Of a stretch of 64,000 nucleotides of DNA, positions 24,687 to 33,538 are shown piece by piece (positions within the stretch are counted from its first letter, which is position 1; each line of letters opens with the position of its first letter). The stretch lies in assembly GCF_002217435.1 (NCBI RefSeq), contig NZ_MUHF01000019.1, forward strand, positions 359,744 to 423,743, written 5' to 3'. The notes under the pieces are model-generated. The model saw nothing but the letters and a program-made list of their open reading frames with translations. It did no database searches and was not told the DNA's origin. This stretch comes from Flavobacterium reichenbachii. GTDB lineage: Bacteria; Bacteroidota; Bacteroidia; Flavobacteriales; Flavobacteriaceae. The position numbers and the translations under genes were made by a program.

Positions 24687-25250
24687 TTATCGGCTTAGAT
24701 AACCCTTTGTTAATATTACATTTTGTTGTTTATTCAGTATTTCTATTGATTGACAAATACTGTTGTATAAATTCCAAAATTTATCTTCGAAATAATCTTC
24801 TTTTTTTAATATATTTCCAATTTCAGAATTTCCATCGTTATTTAAAATTTTACCGTGACTTTCATAATATGATGCCAAAAGATTTCCTTTATCTGCTAAA
24901 ACCCATCTACAAGTAGCTATCCAAGGATCTACGAAAAAATAATAAACCTTTGTGTTAAGTTCTTTAGAAAGAAACAAAGCCATTTGTTTTGTTTCTTCAA
25001 AATCCCAAACGTTCCATATTAAATAACTCCATTCATTTATTTCAGTAAATAACAGAAATGGTTTTGTGGTATTATTAGAGTTTTCATCAGATAAAAAGGA
25101 CCAGTCAAATTTTTCATCAAATTCTAGAACTTCAGTATTTGATACTTTTAAAACTTCTAATACTGAACTTTTAGTTACATTTTCTATACAAAAATGATGG
25201 TTAACCAGAGCGCTAATTAAATTGCGATTTTTATTTATAGATTCTAACAT
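24687..25250 (-). CDS. Hypothetical soluble protein
   Basis: A 187-residue acidic, aromatic-rich cytosolic protein with no signal or membrane segment. Repeated tryptophan-centred patches (FDWSFLSDE, EINEWSYLIWNVWDFEETKQ, YYFFVDPWIATCRWVLADKGNLL) suggest a small alpha/beta fold; the organisation recalls immunity-type or SMI1-like proteins but I cannot place it. It is first in the strand run leading to ruvC and hemW, and divergent from the membrane-protein gene at 25304. The ruvC spacing of 26 bases suggests cotranscription. Confidence 0.6.
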   Translation of the reverse strand: MLESINKNRNLISALVNHHFCIENVTKSSVLEVLKVSNTEVLEFDEKFDWSFLSDENSNNTTKPFLLFTEINEWSYLIWNVWDFEETKQMALFLSKELNTKVYYFFVDPWIATCRWVLADKGNLLASYYESHGKILNNDGNSEIGNILKKEDYFEDKFWNLYNSICQSIEILNKQQNVILTKGYLSR

Positions 25251-25303
25251 TTCATTTTCTCATTTTCAAATTGCCACATTTTCAAATTGATTACTTTTGC
25301 GGC

Positions 25304-26248
25304 ATGATTTCAATTCCTCACAAAGCTAAGCAATTCCTTGTTCTCCTAATCAAACTTTTGATTGTTGTCGGTGCGTTTTATTTTATTTACGATCAGCTGG
25401 CCAACAACGACAAACTAGACTGGCAGAAGTTTATAAGCTTATTTCGCAAAAACCAGTCTGTTTTAGGAATTGGGTTTATTTTGCTTTTGAGTGTTTTAAA
25501 CCGATATTTCGAAATTTTGAAATGGAAGAATTTAGTAAAAGTAATTCAGGAAATTTCTTTAAGTGAAGCCACAAAACAAGTTTTAGCAGCTTTAACAGCC
25601 GGAATTTTTACACCAAACGGAGTAGGAGAATATGCCGGAAAAGCACTTTATTATCCAAAATCTGATGCTAAAAAAGTGGTCTTCTTAAACTTAATCTGCA
25701 ACGGAATCCAAATGATTCTCACTATCATTTTTGGGGTTTTTGGTCTTTTGTATTTCAATACAGTATATAATGTTATTACCGGAGAAAAGGTTTTGATTTT
25801 ATTTGGCGGTTTTGTATTCCTTCTGATCTTATTATTTTCAGTTAAAAAGATAAAAATAAAAGGATATTCAATTGAAAAACTGATTCATAAAATCAATGAA
25901 ATTCCAAAGCCAATTCATCAAAAGAACATCTTTTTAGGAATCTGCCGTTATCTTGTTTTCTCACATCAATATTATTTTTTGTTTTTAGCTTTTGATGTCG
26001 ATCTGCCTTATTTAACTTTAATGGCCGCCATTACTTCGGTTTACTTTTTGGCTTCGTCACTGCCGACTTTTCAGTTTTTGGATTTTGCTGTAAAAGGAAG
26101 TGTTGCTATTTATTTCTTCGGAATACTTGGCGTAAACGAATGGATTGTTGTTTTTATTTCGACCTTAATGTGGTTCTTAAATGTAGTTTTACCCGTAATT
26201 TTTGGCAGTTATTATGTGTTGAATTTTAAAGCTGAGACTGTAAAATGA
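25304..26248 (+). CDS. LPG-synthase-like (YbhN/UPF0104) membrane protein
   Basis: From the ATG at 25304 (MISIPHKAKQF) this is a 314-residue polytopic protein with about seven to eight membrane helices and the lysylphosphatidylglycerol-synthase transmembrane pattern: NRYFEILKWKNLVK, the TAGIFTPNGVGEYAGKAL motif, and SSLPTFQFLDFAVKGSVAI. Such YbhN-like proteins lack the synthetase domain and have unknown transport or flippase-like roles. Its stop overlaps the next gene by 4 bases (ATGA), linking it to a glycosyltransferase, so a role in envelope glycolipid handling is plausible. An upstream in-frame TTG is not favoured. Confidence 0.85.
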   Translation: MISIPHKAKQFLVLLIKLLIVVGAFYFIYDQLANNDKLDWQKFISLFRKNQSVLGIGFILLLSVLNRYFEILKWKNLVKVIQEISLSEATKQVLAALTAGIFTPNGVGEYAGKALYYPKSDAKKVVFLNLICNGIQMILTIIFGVFGLLYFNTVYNVITGEKVLILFGGFVFLLILLFSVKKIKIKGYSIEKLIHKINEIPKPIHQKNIFLGICRYLVFSHQYYFLFLAFDVDLPYLTLMAAITSVYFLASSLPTFQFLDFAVKGSVAIYFFGILGVNEWIVVFISTLMWFLNVVLPVIFGSYYVLNFKAETVK

Positions 26249-27348
26249 GTTTTGCAATATTCATCATATTAAGTATTTACATCATTACAATTGGGTTGCT
26301 TAGTTATGGTTTTTTTAAAGTAAAAAAATATCATAAAACCAATTTAAAACCAAAGACAAGCTTTACAGTTATAGTTCCGTTTAGAAATGAAGCAGAGAAT
26401 CTGCCGCGTCTTTTAGAAAGTTTTTCTAACTTAAATTATCCAAATGATTTATTTGAAGTTATTTTAGTTGATGATTCATCAAATGAAAAATTTCATATTC
26501 CACATTTTACATTTCAAGTTTCACAGATCGACAATATTCGCAGGTCCAATTCACCAAAAAAAGATGCGATTTCGACCGCAATGAAAGAGGTAAAAACCGA
26601 TTGGGTTATCACAACAGATGCAGATTGTGTAGTATCTGTAAATTGGCTGCTTACATTTGATAATTACATTCAGGAAAATAATATCTGGATGCTTGCCGGA
26701 GCGGTAACTTACGAATGTGAGAATTCTTTCCTGCATCATTTTCAGCAATTGGATCTTATAAGTCTTCAGGGAGCAACAATAGGAAGTTTTGGAATCAAAA
26801 AAGCTTTTATGTGCAACGGAGCTAATTTTGCATATAAGAAATCATTTTTTGAAGAAATAAATGGTTTTGAGAATAATAATAATATTGCAAGCGGAGACGA
26901 CGTTTTTTTACTCCAAAAAGCTGTAAAATTACACTCCAATAAAGTTTTATATCTAAAATCTGAAGAAGCAATTGTAAGCACAAAACCAACACAAGATTGG
27001 AAATCATTGTTTTATCAACGCGTTCGCTGGGCGGCTAAAACAGGTTCTTACCAAAGTCTTTTCGGAAAAATTTTAGGATTTATTGTCTTGATCGGAAACC
27101 TGGATATTGTATTCGGTTTTGTATTCGTAATTTTTAGAATTTGGCCTTGGGCATTTTTGGTTTTGCTTTTCTTTCTAAAGTTTATAACAGACTTTGTACT
27201 GCTTTATATCACAAATAAATTCTTAACAAAAACACCAATTAAAAGTTTGCTTTTAAGCAGTCTGCTGTATCCCTTTTTTAGTTCAACTGTGGCCATCTAC
27301 AGTTTGTTTGGCTCTTATGAATGGAAGAATCGCAGGTTTTCAAAATAA
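26245..27348 (+). CDS. Family 2 glycosyltransferase, membrane-anchored
   Basis: A 367-residue GT2 enzyme: an N-terminal membrane helix (about 1-24), the nucleotide-sugar domain (TVIVPFRNEAENLPRLLES, FEVILVDDSS, TTDADC as the DxD motif, GDDVFLLQKA), the QRVRWAAKTG acceptor-loop motif (Q..RW) and three C-terminal membrane helices. It transfers sugar from an activated donor to a lipid or glycan at the inner membrane; donor and acceptor are not identifiable. It is translationally coupled to the upstream YbhN-like membrane protein, a recurring pairing in Flavobacteriia as I recall. Confidence 0.9.
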   Translation: MSFAIFIILSIYIITIGLLSYGFFKVKKYHKTNLKPKTSFTVIVPFRNEAENLPRLLESFSNLNYPNDLFEVILVDDSSNEKFHIPHFTFQVSQIDNIRRSNSPKKDAISTAMKEVKTDWVITTDADCVVSVNWLLTFDNYIQENNIWMLAGAVTYECENSFLHHFQQLDLISLQGATIGSFGIKKAFMCNGANFAYKKSFFEEINGFENNNNIASGDDVFLLQKAVKLHSNKVLYLKSEEAIVSTKPTQDWKSLFYQRVRWAAKTGSYQSLFGKILGFIVLIGNLDIVFGFVFVIFRIWPWAFLVLLFFLKFITDFVLLYITNKFLTKTPIKSLLLSSLLYPFFSSTVAIYSLFGSYEWKNRRFSK

Positions 27349-27359
27349 GCAAAGACTGC

Positions 27360-27845
27360 TTATTTTATTTTTTTAGATTTTATAATTACAGGAAGAATAA
27401 ATTGCGTTTTTACAGGAATACCGCGTTTTATAGCAGGATTTACTTTTGGAAAATCTACCAAACGAGCGCGCAGCACGCTATCAATTTTTATAGTGTTGTA
27501 CGCAACAGAATCACTAGGGAACTGTGGTTCAAATTTTAACGCAGCGTTTGGAAAAACAGTTACTTTTACAGAAATAGTATCCAGTTCCGGGTACATAATA
27601 GACAGTGTATCAATATCTAGTTTTTGCTGGATAAGTGATGTCATAAACTGAAAAAAACATTGCTGGCGAAGTTTTTTATCGGCTACTTTTTCGCAGTCTG
27701 CAACACTTGGATATTCATCAACTTCTTTCCAATTTATAGATTTCAATTCTTTTTGCAGTAATTCTTTTTCAGACGGAACTTTCTTATCAAAATATTGACA
27801 AGAATTTAAAAACAGAAAAATTAAAAGGATAGATAAGTACTTCAA
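27360..27845 (-). CDS. Small lipoprotein with TonB-like C-terminal strand motif
   Basis: A 161-residue lipoprotein (lipobox LNSC, about Cys16, MKYLSILLIFLFLNSC). The mature part has two cysteines (VADCEKV, RQQCFF) that could form a disulfide, and a C-terminal FPKVNPAIKRGIPVKTQFILPVII-type ending (shown as KRGIPVKTQFILPV) resembling the last strands of TonB C-terminal domains. No proline-rich spacer exists, so it is unlikely to energise receptors directly. It sits downstream of the gene at 27891 on the same strand, 45 bases apart. Confidence 0.7.
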   Translation of the reverse strand: MKYLSILLIFLFLNSCQYFDKKVPSEKELLQKELKSINWKEVDEYPSVADCEKVADKKLRQQCFFQFMTSLIQQKLDIDTLSIMYPELDTISVKVTVFPNAALKFEPQFPSDSVAYNTIKIDSVLRARLVDFPKVNPAIKRGIPVKTQFILPVIIKSKKIK

Positions 27846-27890
27846 GACTATGATTTTGGATTAAAAGTGAACTGTGGTATAAAAATACGA

Positions 27891-28274
27891 TTATTTTTTT
27901 TGAGAAGCTTTGTATTCCAGATAATCTTCATAACTTTCAGAAAGCCATTTTTCTTTATTCTGTGCAGCAACTTCTTTTTGATTGGGATATAACGTCGACA
28001 ATCGATCCGAAAATGCGGCGATTTGAACAGTATAATTATAAAACTCGGTTTTAGTAAAAGTAATATTTAGATCATTTTTGCGATTAAAATATTCAAAGAA
28101 AAGTGTGTCAAAGTCTTTCATAGAAAAATTTAAAACCTTTTTCTTATTACTTTTATAAATGCTGTCTTGAAGCAGTTGATCATCAAGAGAAAGTTTTTTA
28201 TTTTGGGCAAAAGAAAAACTGCTGATCAGGAAGATCAGAAGAGAAAAACGAAAAAATTGCAAAACACTATACAT
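27891..28274 (-). CDS. Small exported hypothetical protein
   Basis: A 127-residue protein with a signal peptide (hydrophobic about 8-22, ending FSFAQ) and a helical, charged mature region (LDDQLLQDSIYKSNKKKV, KEKWLSESYEDYLEYKASQKK). Probably periplasmic or peripheral to the membrane. No family is recognised. It starts 44 bases from the divergent DUF456 gene and precedes the lipoprotein gene at 27360, so the two envelope genes are probably one transcript. Confidence 0.65.
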   Translation of the reverse strand: MYSVLQFFRFSLLIFLISSFSFAQNKKLSLDDQLLQDSIYKSNKKKVLNFSMKDFDTLFFEYFNRKNDLNITFTKTEFYNYTVQIAAFSDRLSTLYPNQKEVAAQNKEKWLSESYEDYLEYKASQKK

Positions 28275-28318
28275 GATTAAGTTACTGACTTATTTGTAAG
28301 TGCAAAATTACAAAATAT

Positions 28319-28819
28319 ATGGATTCATTACTGTTGCTTTTAGGTTTTGTTTGTATGATTGTTGGCGTATTTGGCAGTTTTCTGCCGGTACTGCCGGGCT
28401 TATCCAGCTGCTGGGTCGGATTATTACTGTTGTATCTAACAAAAGCAGTCGAAAATAATTATTGGGTTTTAGGAATAACTCTTGTTATTACCATAATTAT
28501 CACTGTTTTAGATTATATAATTCCAGCAAAGGGTACAAAGAAATTTGGCGGAAGTTCTTATGGGGTTTGGGGAACTAATATTGGTTTAATAATAGGTATT
28601 ATTGCTCCTATTCCTTTTGGTGTAATCATTGGGCCATTTGTTGGAGCTTTTGTTGGAGAATTGATTTACGATTCACAAAACCACAAACGCGCGCTAAAAG
28701 CTGCTACCGGATCATTGCTTGGTTTTTTAGCATCAAGCTTTATAAATTTTATGTTTTGTATTATTTTTCTTGGTATTTTTATAAGTATCACATGGGAATA
28801 TCGAAAAATATTATTTTAA
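28319..28819 (+). CDS. DUF456 membrane protein
   Basis: A 166-residue membrane protein of the DUF456 family. Diagnostic blocks are the first helix with FGSFLPVLPGLSSCWVGLLLLY, TVLDYIIPAKGTKKFGGSSYGVWG in the middle, and a glycine-rich GPFVGAFVGELIYD helix followed by KALKAATGSLLG-like (here RALKAATGSLLGFL). About five membrane segments. Family function is unknown; an ion or small-solute channel-like role has been suggested only by appearance. Stands alone on the plus strand. Confidence 0.9.
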   Translation: MDSLLLLLGFVCMIVGVFGSFLPVLPGLSSCWVGLLLLYLTKAVENNYWVLGITLVITIIITVLDYIIPAKGTKKFGGSSYGVWGTNIGLIIGIIAPIPFGVIIGPFVGAFVGELIYDSQNHKRALKAATGSLLGFLASSFINFMFCIIFLGIFISITWEYRKILF

Positions 28820-29098
28820 TTATGTAACAATTATTTTTGTTTTTTCTTATTTTTCTTATTTTTTAAGAAAAGTTGAAATATTTTTAAAAATAATTTTATT
28901 TTGATTTGATAACTAAAGGGTTATGTTTATTGGCTCCAAACGATTTTTATGTTTTAAATGCTCTAAATGACCCCGCAAAATTTTAACTTATCTTTTGGAA
29001 ATGTTAATTTATTTTATATTTTTATCCTGATTAACGATAAAAAGCCTCACTTTATCGATTATTTTGAACGGATTTAAATAATTTAATAAGTTAAAAGT
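28820..29098. other. A/T-rich gap before the DUF937 gene
   Basis: 279 bases without a gene or clear palindrome. It is extremely A/T rich; a TATATTTT at about 29016 resembles a -7 box but is not exact. I see no terminator of note. Confidence 0.5.
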
Positions 29099-29701
29099 AT
29101 GACCCCAAACCTACAAATTGAACTTAGACGTTTTATATCTTCTAATGTTGTCTCCAAGTTAAATAAATTTTATTTTGAAAATGATGCGCTTTTAATAAAA
29201 GGAATTGATGTATCAATAGGCACAATTTTAATGGGACTTTACAATAAAGCCGATGATTCTGGCTTTTATAAAGAACTTATTTCATTGGTCAACGCCGAAT
29301 CAACTTTTTATCAGGAAGTAGATTTTACTTCAGGAAGAATTTTATCAGTAGATGATTGTTATCGCATAGAAGGAAACGCTTTACTGAAAGAAATTTTTTC
29401 AAACAAAAAAGGCAGAATTTCCGAAATGATTTCAAACGAAGTGGGAATCAAAAGCGAAACAGCCAGAGAGATACTTAACTTCTCAGCCTTATTAGTTGTT
29501 TCTTATCTTAAAAACAACACAGCACTTTTAAAAAGTTTAAAACTTCTTTTGGAAGATCAAAAAAGAGATGTTTTAAATAGTATTCCTCCAGGAATCAAGA
29601 TTATACTAGGTTTTTCATGTTACGAAACAGTAGAAGATAAAAACCAATCTATCGGAAGATCAATTTTTACTTTATTTGGACATAATTTTTTTAGCTTCTA
29701 A
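29099..29701 (+). CDS. DUF937-like protein
   Basis: A 200-residue soluble helical protein whose organisation resembles DUF937: an N-terminal IGTILMGLYNKADDSGFYKELISLV segment (quoted partly as GLYNKADDSGFYKELI), a central SNKKGRISEMISNEVGIKSETAREILNFSALL helix bundle (shown as SEMISNEVGIKSETAREI), then a third helical region. In Flavobacteria the same unit often heads OmpA-type proteins, but here there is no OmpA domain and no signal peptide. Function unknown. Confidence 0.65.
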   Translation: MTPNLQIELRRFISSNVVSKLNKFYFENDALLIKGIDVSIGTILMGLYNKADDSGFYKELISLVNAESTFYQEVDFTSGRILSVDDCYRIEGNALLKEIFSNKKGRISEMISNEVGIKSETAREILNFSALLVVSYLKNNTALLKSLKLLLEDQKRDVLNSIPPGIKIILGFSCYETVEDKNQSIGRSIFTLFGHNFFSF

Positions 29702-29763
29702 AAAAAAAATCCCGCTTTTAAAAAAAAACAGGATTTAAATTTAAATTAATTTGAATAGCATTT

Positions 29764-30672
29764 TTATGCATTTTTCAAATTGATAATTTCTTGATCAGTT
29801 AGAAAACGCCAGTTGCCTCTAGGTAAATTCTTTTTGGTTAAACCCGCAAATGCAACACGATCAATACGTAAAACATCATAGTCAAAGTGTTCAAAAATAG
29901 CACGTACTACTTTTACATTTGAAGATCGTAATTTTAAGCCGACTTCACTTTTAGCTTCTTTCTCAATGTAGCTTATTTCTTCAACAAAAACGCGGTGTCC
30001 ATCAAGAACTAAACCTTTGCTGATTTTTTCTAAATCTTCAAATTTTAGATTTTTATCCAAAGAAACCTGATATATTTTAGATGATTTCTGATTCGGTAAA
30101 GTAAATTTTCGAATCATATCTGTATCGTTTGTAAACAATAACAAACCAGTTGTATTTTTGTCCATTCTGCCTACAGGACCAATTTTGGATGTAGTAGAAC
30201 CACGAACTAATTCTAAAACATTACGAAACTCCTGACCTTCATCCAGAGCAGTAGTAAAGTTTTTAGGTTTATTCAGCAAGATGTATTCTTTCTTCTCAGG
30301 CGTTAGCACAACACCGTCAAAATTAATAACATCATTCAATTTTACTAGATATCCCATTTCGGTAACTGGAACGCCATTTACTTTAACATTTCCAGACTGG
30401 ATATATATATCTGCATCACGACGCGAACAAACACCAGAATTAGAGATGTATTTATTCAAACGTATTTCGTCTGAAGCCTTTTGTCTTTTTGGCGCCTGAT
30501 TTTGTTTCTTAATTTTTTGCGCAGCTTCTTCCTCGGCTGCCTTAACAGCTGGTTTCACTTTTTTTGGCCCTTGAGCGCGTTTTGCCATAGGAGGTTTTGG
30601 CTTGCTGGAGTTTGATCTTGAACTATTTGGTCTCGATCCGCCTCTTTTATTATTGCCTTCCTTATTGTTCAT
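29764..30672 (-). CDS. RsuA/RluB-type pseudouridine synthase
   Basis: A 302-residue pseudouridine synthase of the RsuA/RluB/E/F group acting on rRNA. A low-complexity, very basic N-terminal tail (about 1-66, rich in Lys, Ser, Asn, Pro) precedes the S4 RNA-binding domain (about 70-117, IRLNKYISNSGVCSRRDAD). The catalytic domain carries the GRMDKNTTGLLLFTND motif with catalytic Asp171. Closest in layout to RluB (23S rRNA), but the target base is not assignable by eye. The tail is a Bacteroidota-type extension. A -7 box lies at 30690-30697. Confidence 0.92.
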   Translation of the reverse strand: MNNKEGNNKRGGSRPNSSRSNSSKPKPPMAKRAQGPKKVKPAVKAAEEEAAQKIKKQNQAPKRQKASDEIRLNKYISNSGVCSRRDADIYIQSGNVKVNGVPVTEMGYLVKLNDVINFDGVVLTPEKKEYILLNKPKNFTTALDEGQEFRNVLELVRGSTTSKIGPVGRMDKNTTGLLLFTNDTDMIRKFTLPNQKSSKIYQVSLDKNLKFEDLEKISKGLVLDGHRVFVEEISYIEKEAKSEVGLKLRSSNVKVVRAIFEHFDYDVLRIDRVAFAGLTKKNLPRGNWRFLTDQEIINLKNA

Positions 30673-30689
30673 AAATTCTGTAATTTGTG

Positions 30690-30697
30690 CAAAGATA
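30690..30697 (-). promoter_or_regulatory. Candidate -7 box (TATCTTTG) of the pseudouridine synthase gene
   Basis: Exact minus-strand TAnnTTTG match 17 bases upstream of the start codon; -33 not clear. Confidence 0.4.
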
Positions 30698-30779
30698 GTT
30701 TTTTCCTGCTAATAATCGTAAGTTCAATGTTCTTAGATTGATAGCGATTAATTTTAAGACGATCAGGAGCATCACAATT

Positions 30780-30850
30780 GGCTTTTTTTAGGCAGAATTC
30801 CCGCTTTTGTTCCAATCTTTTATTTTTTGACGAAAAAAAAATAAAAGGAT
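30780..30850. repeat. Intergenic element with long A/T stem
   Basis: Within the 240-base gap between the UbiA and pseudouridine-synthase genes, atcttttatttttt (30815-30828) pairs with an imperfect copy ending at 30850 (one bulge). The surrounding text (ggcagaattcccgctttt, ccacgctatcgggg) reads like a repeated Bacteroidota intergenic element. No gene seen. Confidence 0.45.
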
Positions 30851-30912
30851 TTCCACGCTATCGGGGCTGTTTTCAAACAATTGGCTTCTTTTAAATATTT
30901 TAAAATAACTTT

Positions 30913-31869
30913 TTAATACTGAGAAAGTAACTCCCGTCCATGCCACAAAACACTAGGATTAATTAAGACAATGCAGAAAACGCCGGAAACAATCAAAAAT
31001 TTCAAAAGATTATGCAACAATAAAAATTGTCCTTTAGAATTGGATCTCCATAAATACAGCAGAAAAAAAAGTAAAATGATAAAACAGGCATAAAAGTAAA
31101 TATCCATATAGCCTACATCATAAACATCTACCAAAACATAAACCGGAAATACCGTTAAAAACGTCAAAATTGTAATAGTTTGTTTTGAAACCTTTTCGTT
31201 GTAAATAATCGGAATGGTTCGATAATTATTTGCAAGATCACCTTTTAGATTCTCCAAATCCTTTATCATCTCGCGAATCAAAAGCAATAAAAATAAAAAC
31301 ATGGCATGTGCAGATATTACCGCAAAATGACTTCTGTGGTTTTCAATTTCTTCAAAAGAAATGGAATTGTAGAAATACAATAAAATTGCAAAAAATGGAA
31401 TTACAGCCATAAATGCAGCTGTTAAATTGCCAACAATGGGATACTTCTTTATTTTATGAGAGTAAAACCAAATCAGAAATATATAAGCAGAAAAGAATAA
31501 AAAAGCACGCCAAGAAACAATGGAAGCCATTAGAACCGCGAGAAAATTTAAACTGAAATAAACCGTTAATTTGGTTTTCTGACTCACCAATCGATCCAGC
31601 ATCGATTTGTTTGGACGATTGATTAAATCTTTCTGGCTGTCGTAAAAATTATTGATGATATAACCTGAAGCAATCGTAACTGCCGAAGCAAAAACGATCA
31701 AAAATAAATAAAAATCCAGCAATATATCAAGCGCCCTTTTTTCTGGTGCCAGGATAAAAATAGCCGATAAATACTGCGCCAGAATTATAATAGGTATGTT
31801 ATACCCGCGTACCACAGAAAACAAACTAACAATTTTCATTACTAAAAGTTTGTGCTGTCTGCTTAACAT
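30913..31869 (-). CDS. UbiA-family prenyltransferase
   Basis: A 318-residue integral membrane prenyltransferase with about eight to nine helices. The first aspartate-rich motif is INNFYDSQKDLINRP (N74, D77, D81), the second is IREMIKDLENLKGD. It is annotated in related genomes as geranylgeranylglycerol-phosphate geranylgeranyltransferase-like, but substrates cannot be read from sequence. It lies downstream of mevalonate pathway genes that make prenyl diphosphate precursors, a supportive context. A start at an internal ATG (MKIVSLFS, position 31839) is equally possible. Confidence 0.85.
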   Translation of the reverse strand: MLSRQHKLLVMKIVSLFSVVRGYNIPIIILAQYLSAIFILAPEKRALDILLDFYLFLIVFASAVTIASGYIINNFYDSQKDLINRPNKSMLDRLVSQKTKLTVYFSLNFLAVLMASIVSWRAFLFFSAYIFLIWFYSHKIKKYPIVGNLTAAFMAVIPFFAILLYFYNSISFEEIENHRSHFAVISAHAMFLFLLLLIREMIKDLENLKGDLANNYRTIPIIYNEKVSKQTITILTFLTVFPVYVLVDVYDVGYMDIYFYACFIILLFFLLYLWRSNSKGQFLLLHNLLKFLIVSGVFCIVLINPSVLWHGRELLSQY

Positions 31870-31931
31870 AAATTATAAGTTGTGGTTGATTTAATAGGGA
31901 AAGTTAAAGGATATTTTTTGATTGTAAAGGT

Positions 31932-32522
31932 TTAGAGTTTATTTTTTAACAATTCTTTAGAGCCGTAACCTAATTTTCTGATACAAGCCAAAGCTTCTTT
32001 TTGAGTAATCCCAATTTCTTTTATATCTTTCTTTTCAACAAAACAAACAGAACCGCTCCACGGATTTGGCGCATCCGGAATAAAAACTGAAAAGTTGTTT
32101 TCGTTAATCTGTTCTATTAAAAAAGCAAATTGCCATCCGGCATCTGTAGGAACTAAAACGACTTTTAAATCTTCATTCGATTCAAAACCCATGATATTTT
32201 CATTCGTTTTTTTTATAAAAGAATATCCGGGGATAAAGCTTAAAATTCCGTTTTCTAATTTCTGAATCAGTTTTTGTGCTTTTGCTGTTCTGCCCAATAA
32301 CCCGGCAATAAGGCAAATAATAATTATAATTAAAATTCCAATCAGTTCCTGAAGTGCTAATCCTAAAAAATGTACTCTTGGTAAATGACTAACCAGCGGA
32401 ACCGTTATTTTTTGTATCAGAGTAAATCCTTTTTCAAAAATAACAATCAGTAAAATCAGCGGTGCTAAAAAAAGAATTCCTCCTAAAAAAGTTGCTTTGA
32501 TTATTTTTAAAATACTTTTCAT
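31932..32522 (-). CDS. DUF502 membrane protein
   Basis: A 196-residue membrane protein of the DUF502 family. Two N-terminal helices (about 8-30 and 55-76, LGGILFLAPLILLIVIFEKGF and GILIIIIICLIAGLLG, quoted separately) precede a cytoplasmic or periplasmic domain with the family blocks SFIPGYSFIKKTNENIMGFE, VLVPTDAGWQFAFLIE and VFIPDAPNPWSGSVCFVE. The domain ends in a helix. No function is established. It sits between the mevalonate-kinase-like gene (77 bases upstream) and the UbiA gene on the same strand. Confidence 0.92.
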   Translation of the reverse strand: MKSILKIIKATFLGGILFLAPLILLIVIFEKGFTLIQKITVPLVSHLPRVHFLGLALQELIGILIIIIICLIAGLLGRTAKAQKLIQKLENGILSFIPGYSFIKKTNENIMGFESNEDLKVVLVPTDAGWQFAFLIEQINENNFSVFIPDAPNPWSGSVCFVEKKDIKEIGITQKEALACIRKLGYGSKELLKNKL

Positions 32523-32599
32523 AATAAATAACTTTTTATAGTAAATAATTTTAGAAAAGAATATTCAATAAGCCCAGATTTTTTATAGAGGTTTTGAAT

Positions 32600-33538
32600 T
32601 TAGAACTGATAAACAACCTCTAATTTGTAATCTTTTAAGGAAGCTTTTGCGCGTTCTAAATCTTCAGTAAAACCAAGAATATAACCGCCGCCACCAGAAC
32701 CACAAAGTTTTAAATAATAATCATTTGTGTCAATTCCGTTTTGCCAGATTCCGTGAAATTGTTCTGGAATCATGGGTTTAAAGTTATTCAAAACAACTTT
32801 AGAAAGCTTTTTAGTATTGGTAAACAAAGATTTCATGTCGCCGTGCAGAAAGTTGTCTACGCAGGCGTCTGTATATTTCACAAATTGGTTTTTAAGCATC
32901 GCACGGAAACCTTTGTCTTTTAGGTTTTCCATGAAGATGTTCACCATCGGAGCCGTTTCGCCTACAATTCCAGAATCTAATAAAAATACAGCACCTTTTC
33001 CATCAAAACTTTGAGTCGGAATTCCTGTTGCTTCAATATTATCTTTAGAATTAATTAAAATCGGAATACTCAAATAACTGTTTAAAGGGTCTAAACCAGA
33101 ACTTTTTCCGTGGAAAAAACTCTCCATTTGAGAAAATATATTTTTTAATTGTAATAGTTTTTCGCGCGTTAAATTCTCTAAAACGGTAATTTTATGTGCT
33201 GCATATTTGTCGTAAATAGCTGCAACAAGAGCACCGCTGCTTCCGACACCGTATCCTTGCGGAATACTTGAATCGAAATACATTCCAGAATCAACATCAT
33301 TTTTTAAACTTTCCAAATCAAAAGCAACCAAATCGGGCTGTTCTGTCTGTAAGGTTTCAAGATAAGTGGTGTAACGTTTTAAACTTGCATTTGATGCTAT
33401 AGCTTCAGCAGAAGGATCTTCAGACTTTTTTAAAGCACCATTGTAAAAATTATAAGGAATAGAAAGTCCTTTAGAGTCACGAATGATTCCGTATTCTCCA
33501 AAGAGTAATATTTTTGAGTAAAATAATGGTCCTTTCAT
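32600..33538 (-). CDS. GHMP kinase, probably mevalonate kinase
   Basis: A 312-residue GHMP-family kinase. Motif 1 KILLFGEYGII (9-19), the ATP-binding motif IPQGYGVGSSGALVAA (92-107) and the C-terminal glycine-rich LCGSGGGGYILGF are all in place. Mevalonate kinase (mevalonate to 5-phosphomevalonate) is favoured because diphosphomevalonate decarboxylase lies just upstream on the same strand; phosphomevalonate kinase is the alternative. Its start codon overlaps the stop of the toxin gene by 4 bases, so translation is likely coupled to the toxin-antitoxin pair. Confidence 0.82.
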   Translation of the reverse strand: MKGPLFYSKILLFGEYGIIRDSKGLSIPYNFYNGALKKSEDPSAEAIASNASLKRYTTYLETLQTEQPDLVAFDLESLKNDVDSGMYFDSSIPQGYGVGSSGALVAAIYDKYAAHKITVLENLTREKLLQLKNIFSQMESFFHGKSSGLDPLNSYLSIPILINSKDNIEATGIPTQSFDGKGAVFLLDSGIVGETAPMVNIFMENLKDKGFRAMLKNQFVKYTDACVDNFLHGDMKSLFTNTKKLSKVVLNNFKPMIPEQFHGIWQNGIDTNDYYLKLCGSGGGGYILGFTEDLERAKASLKDYKLEVVYQF

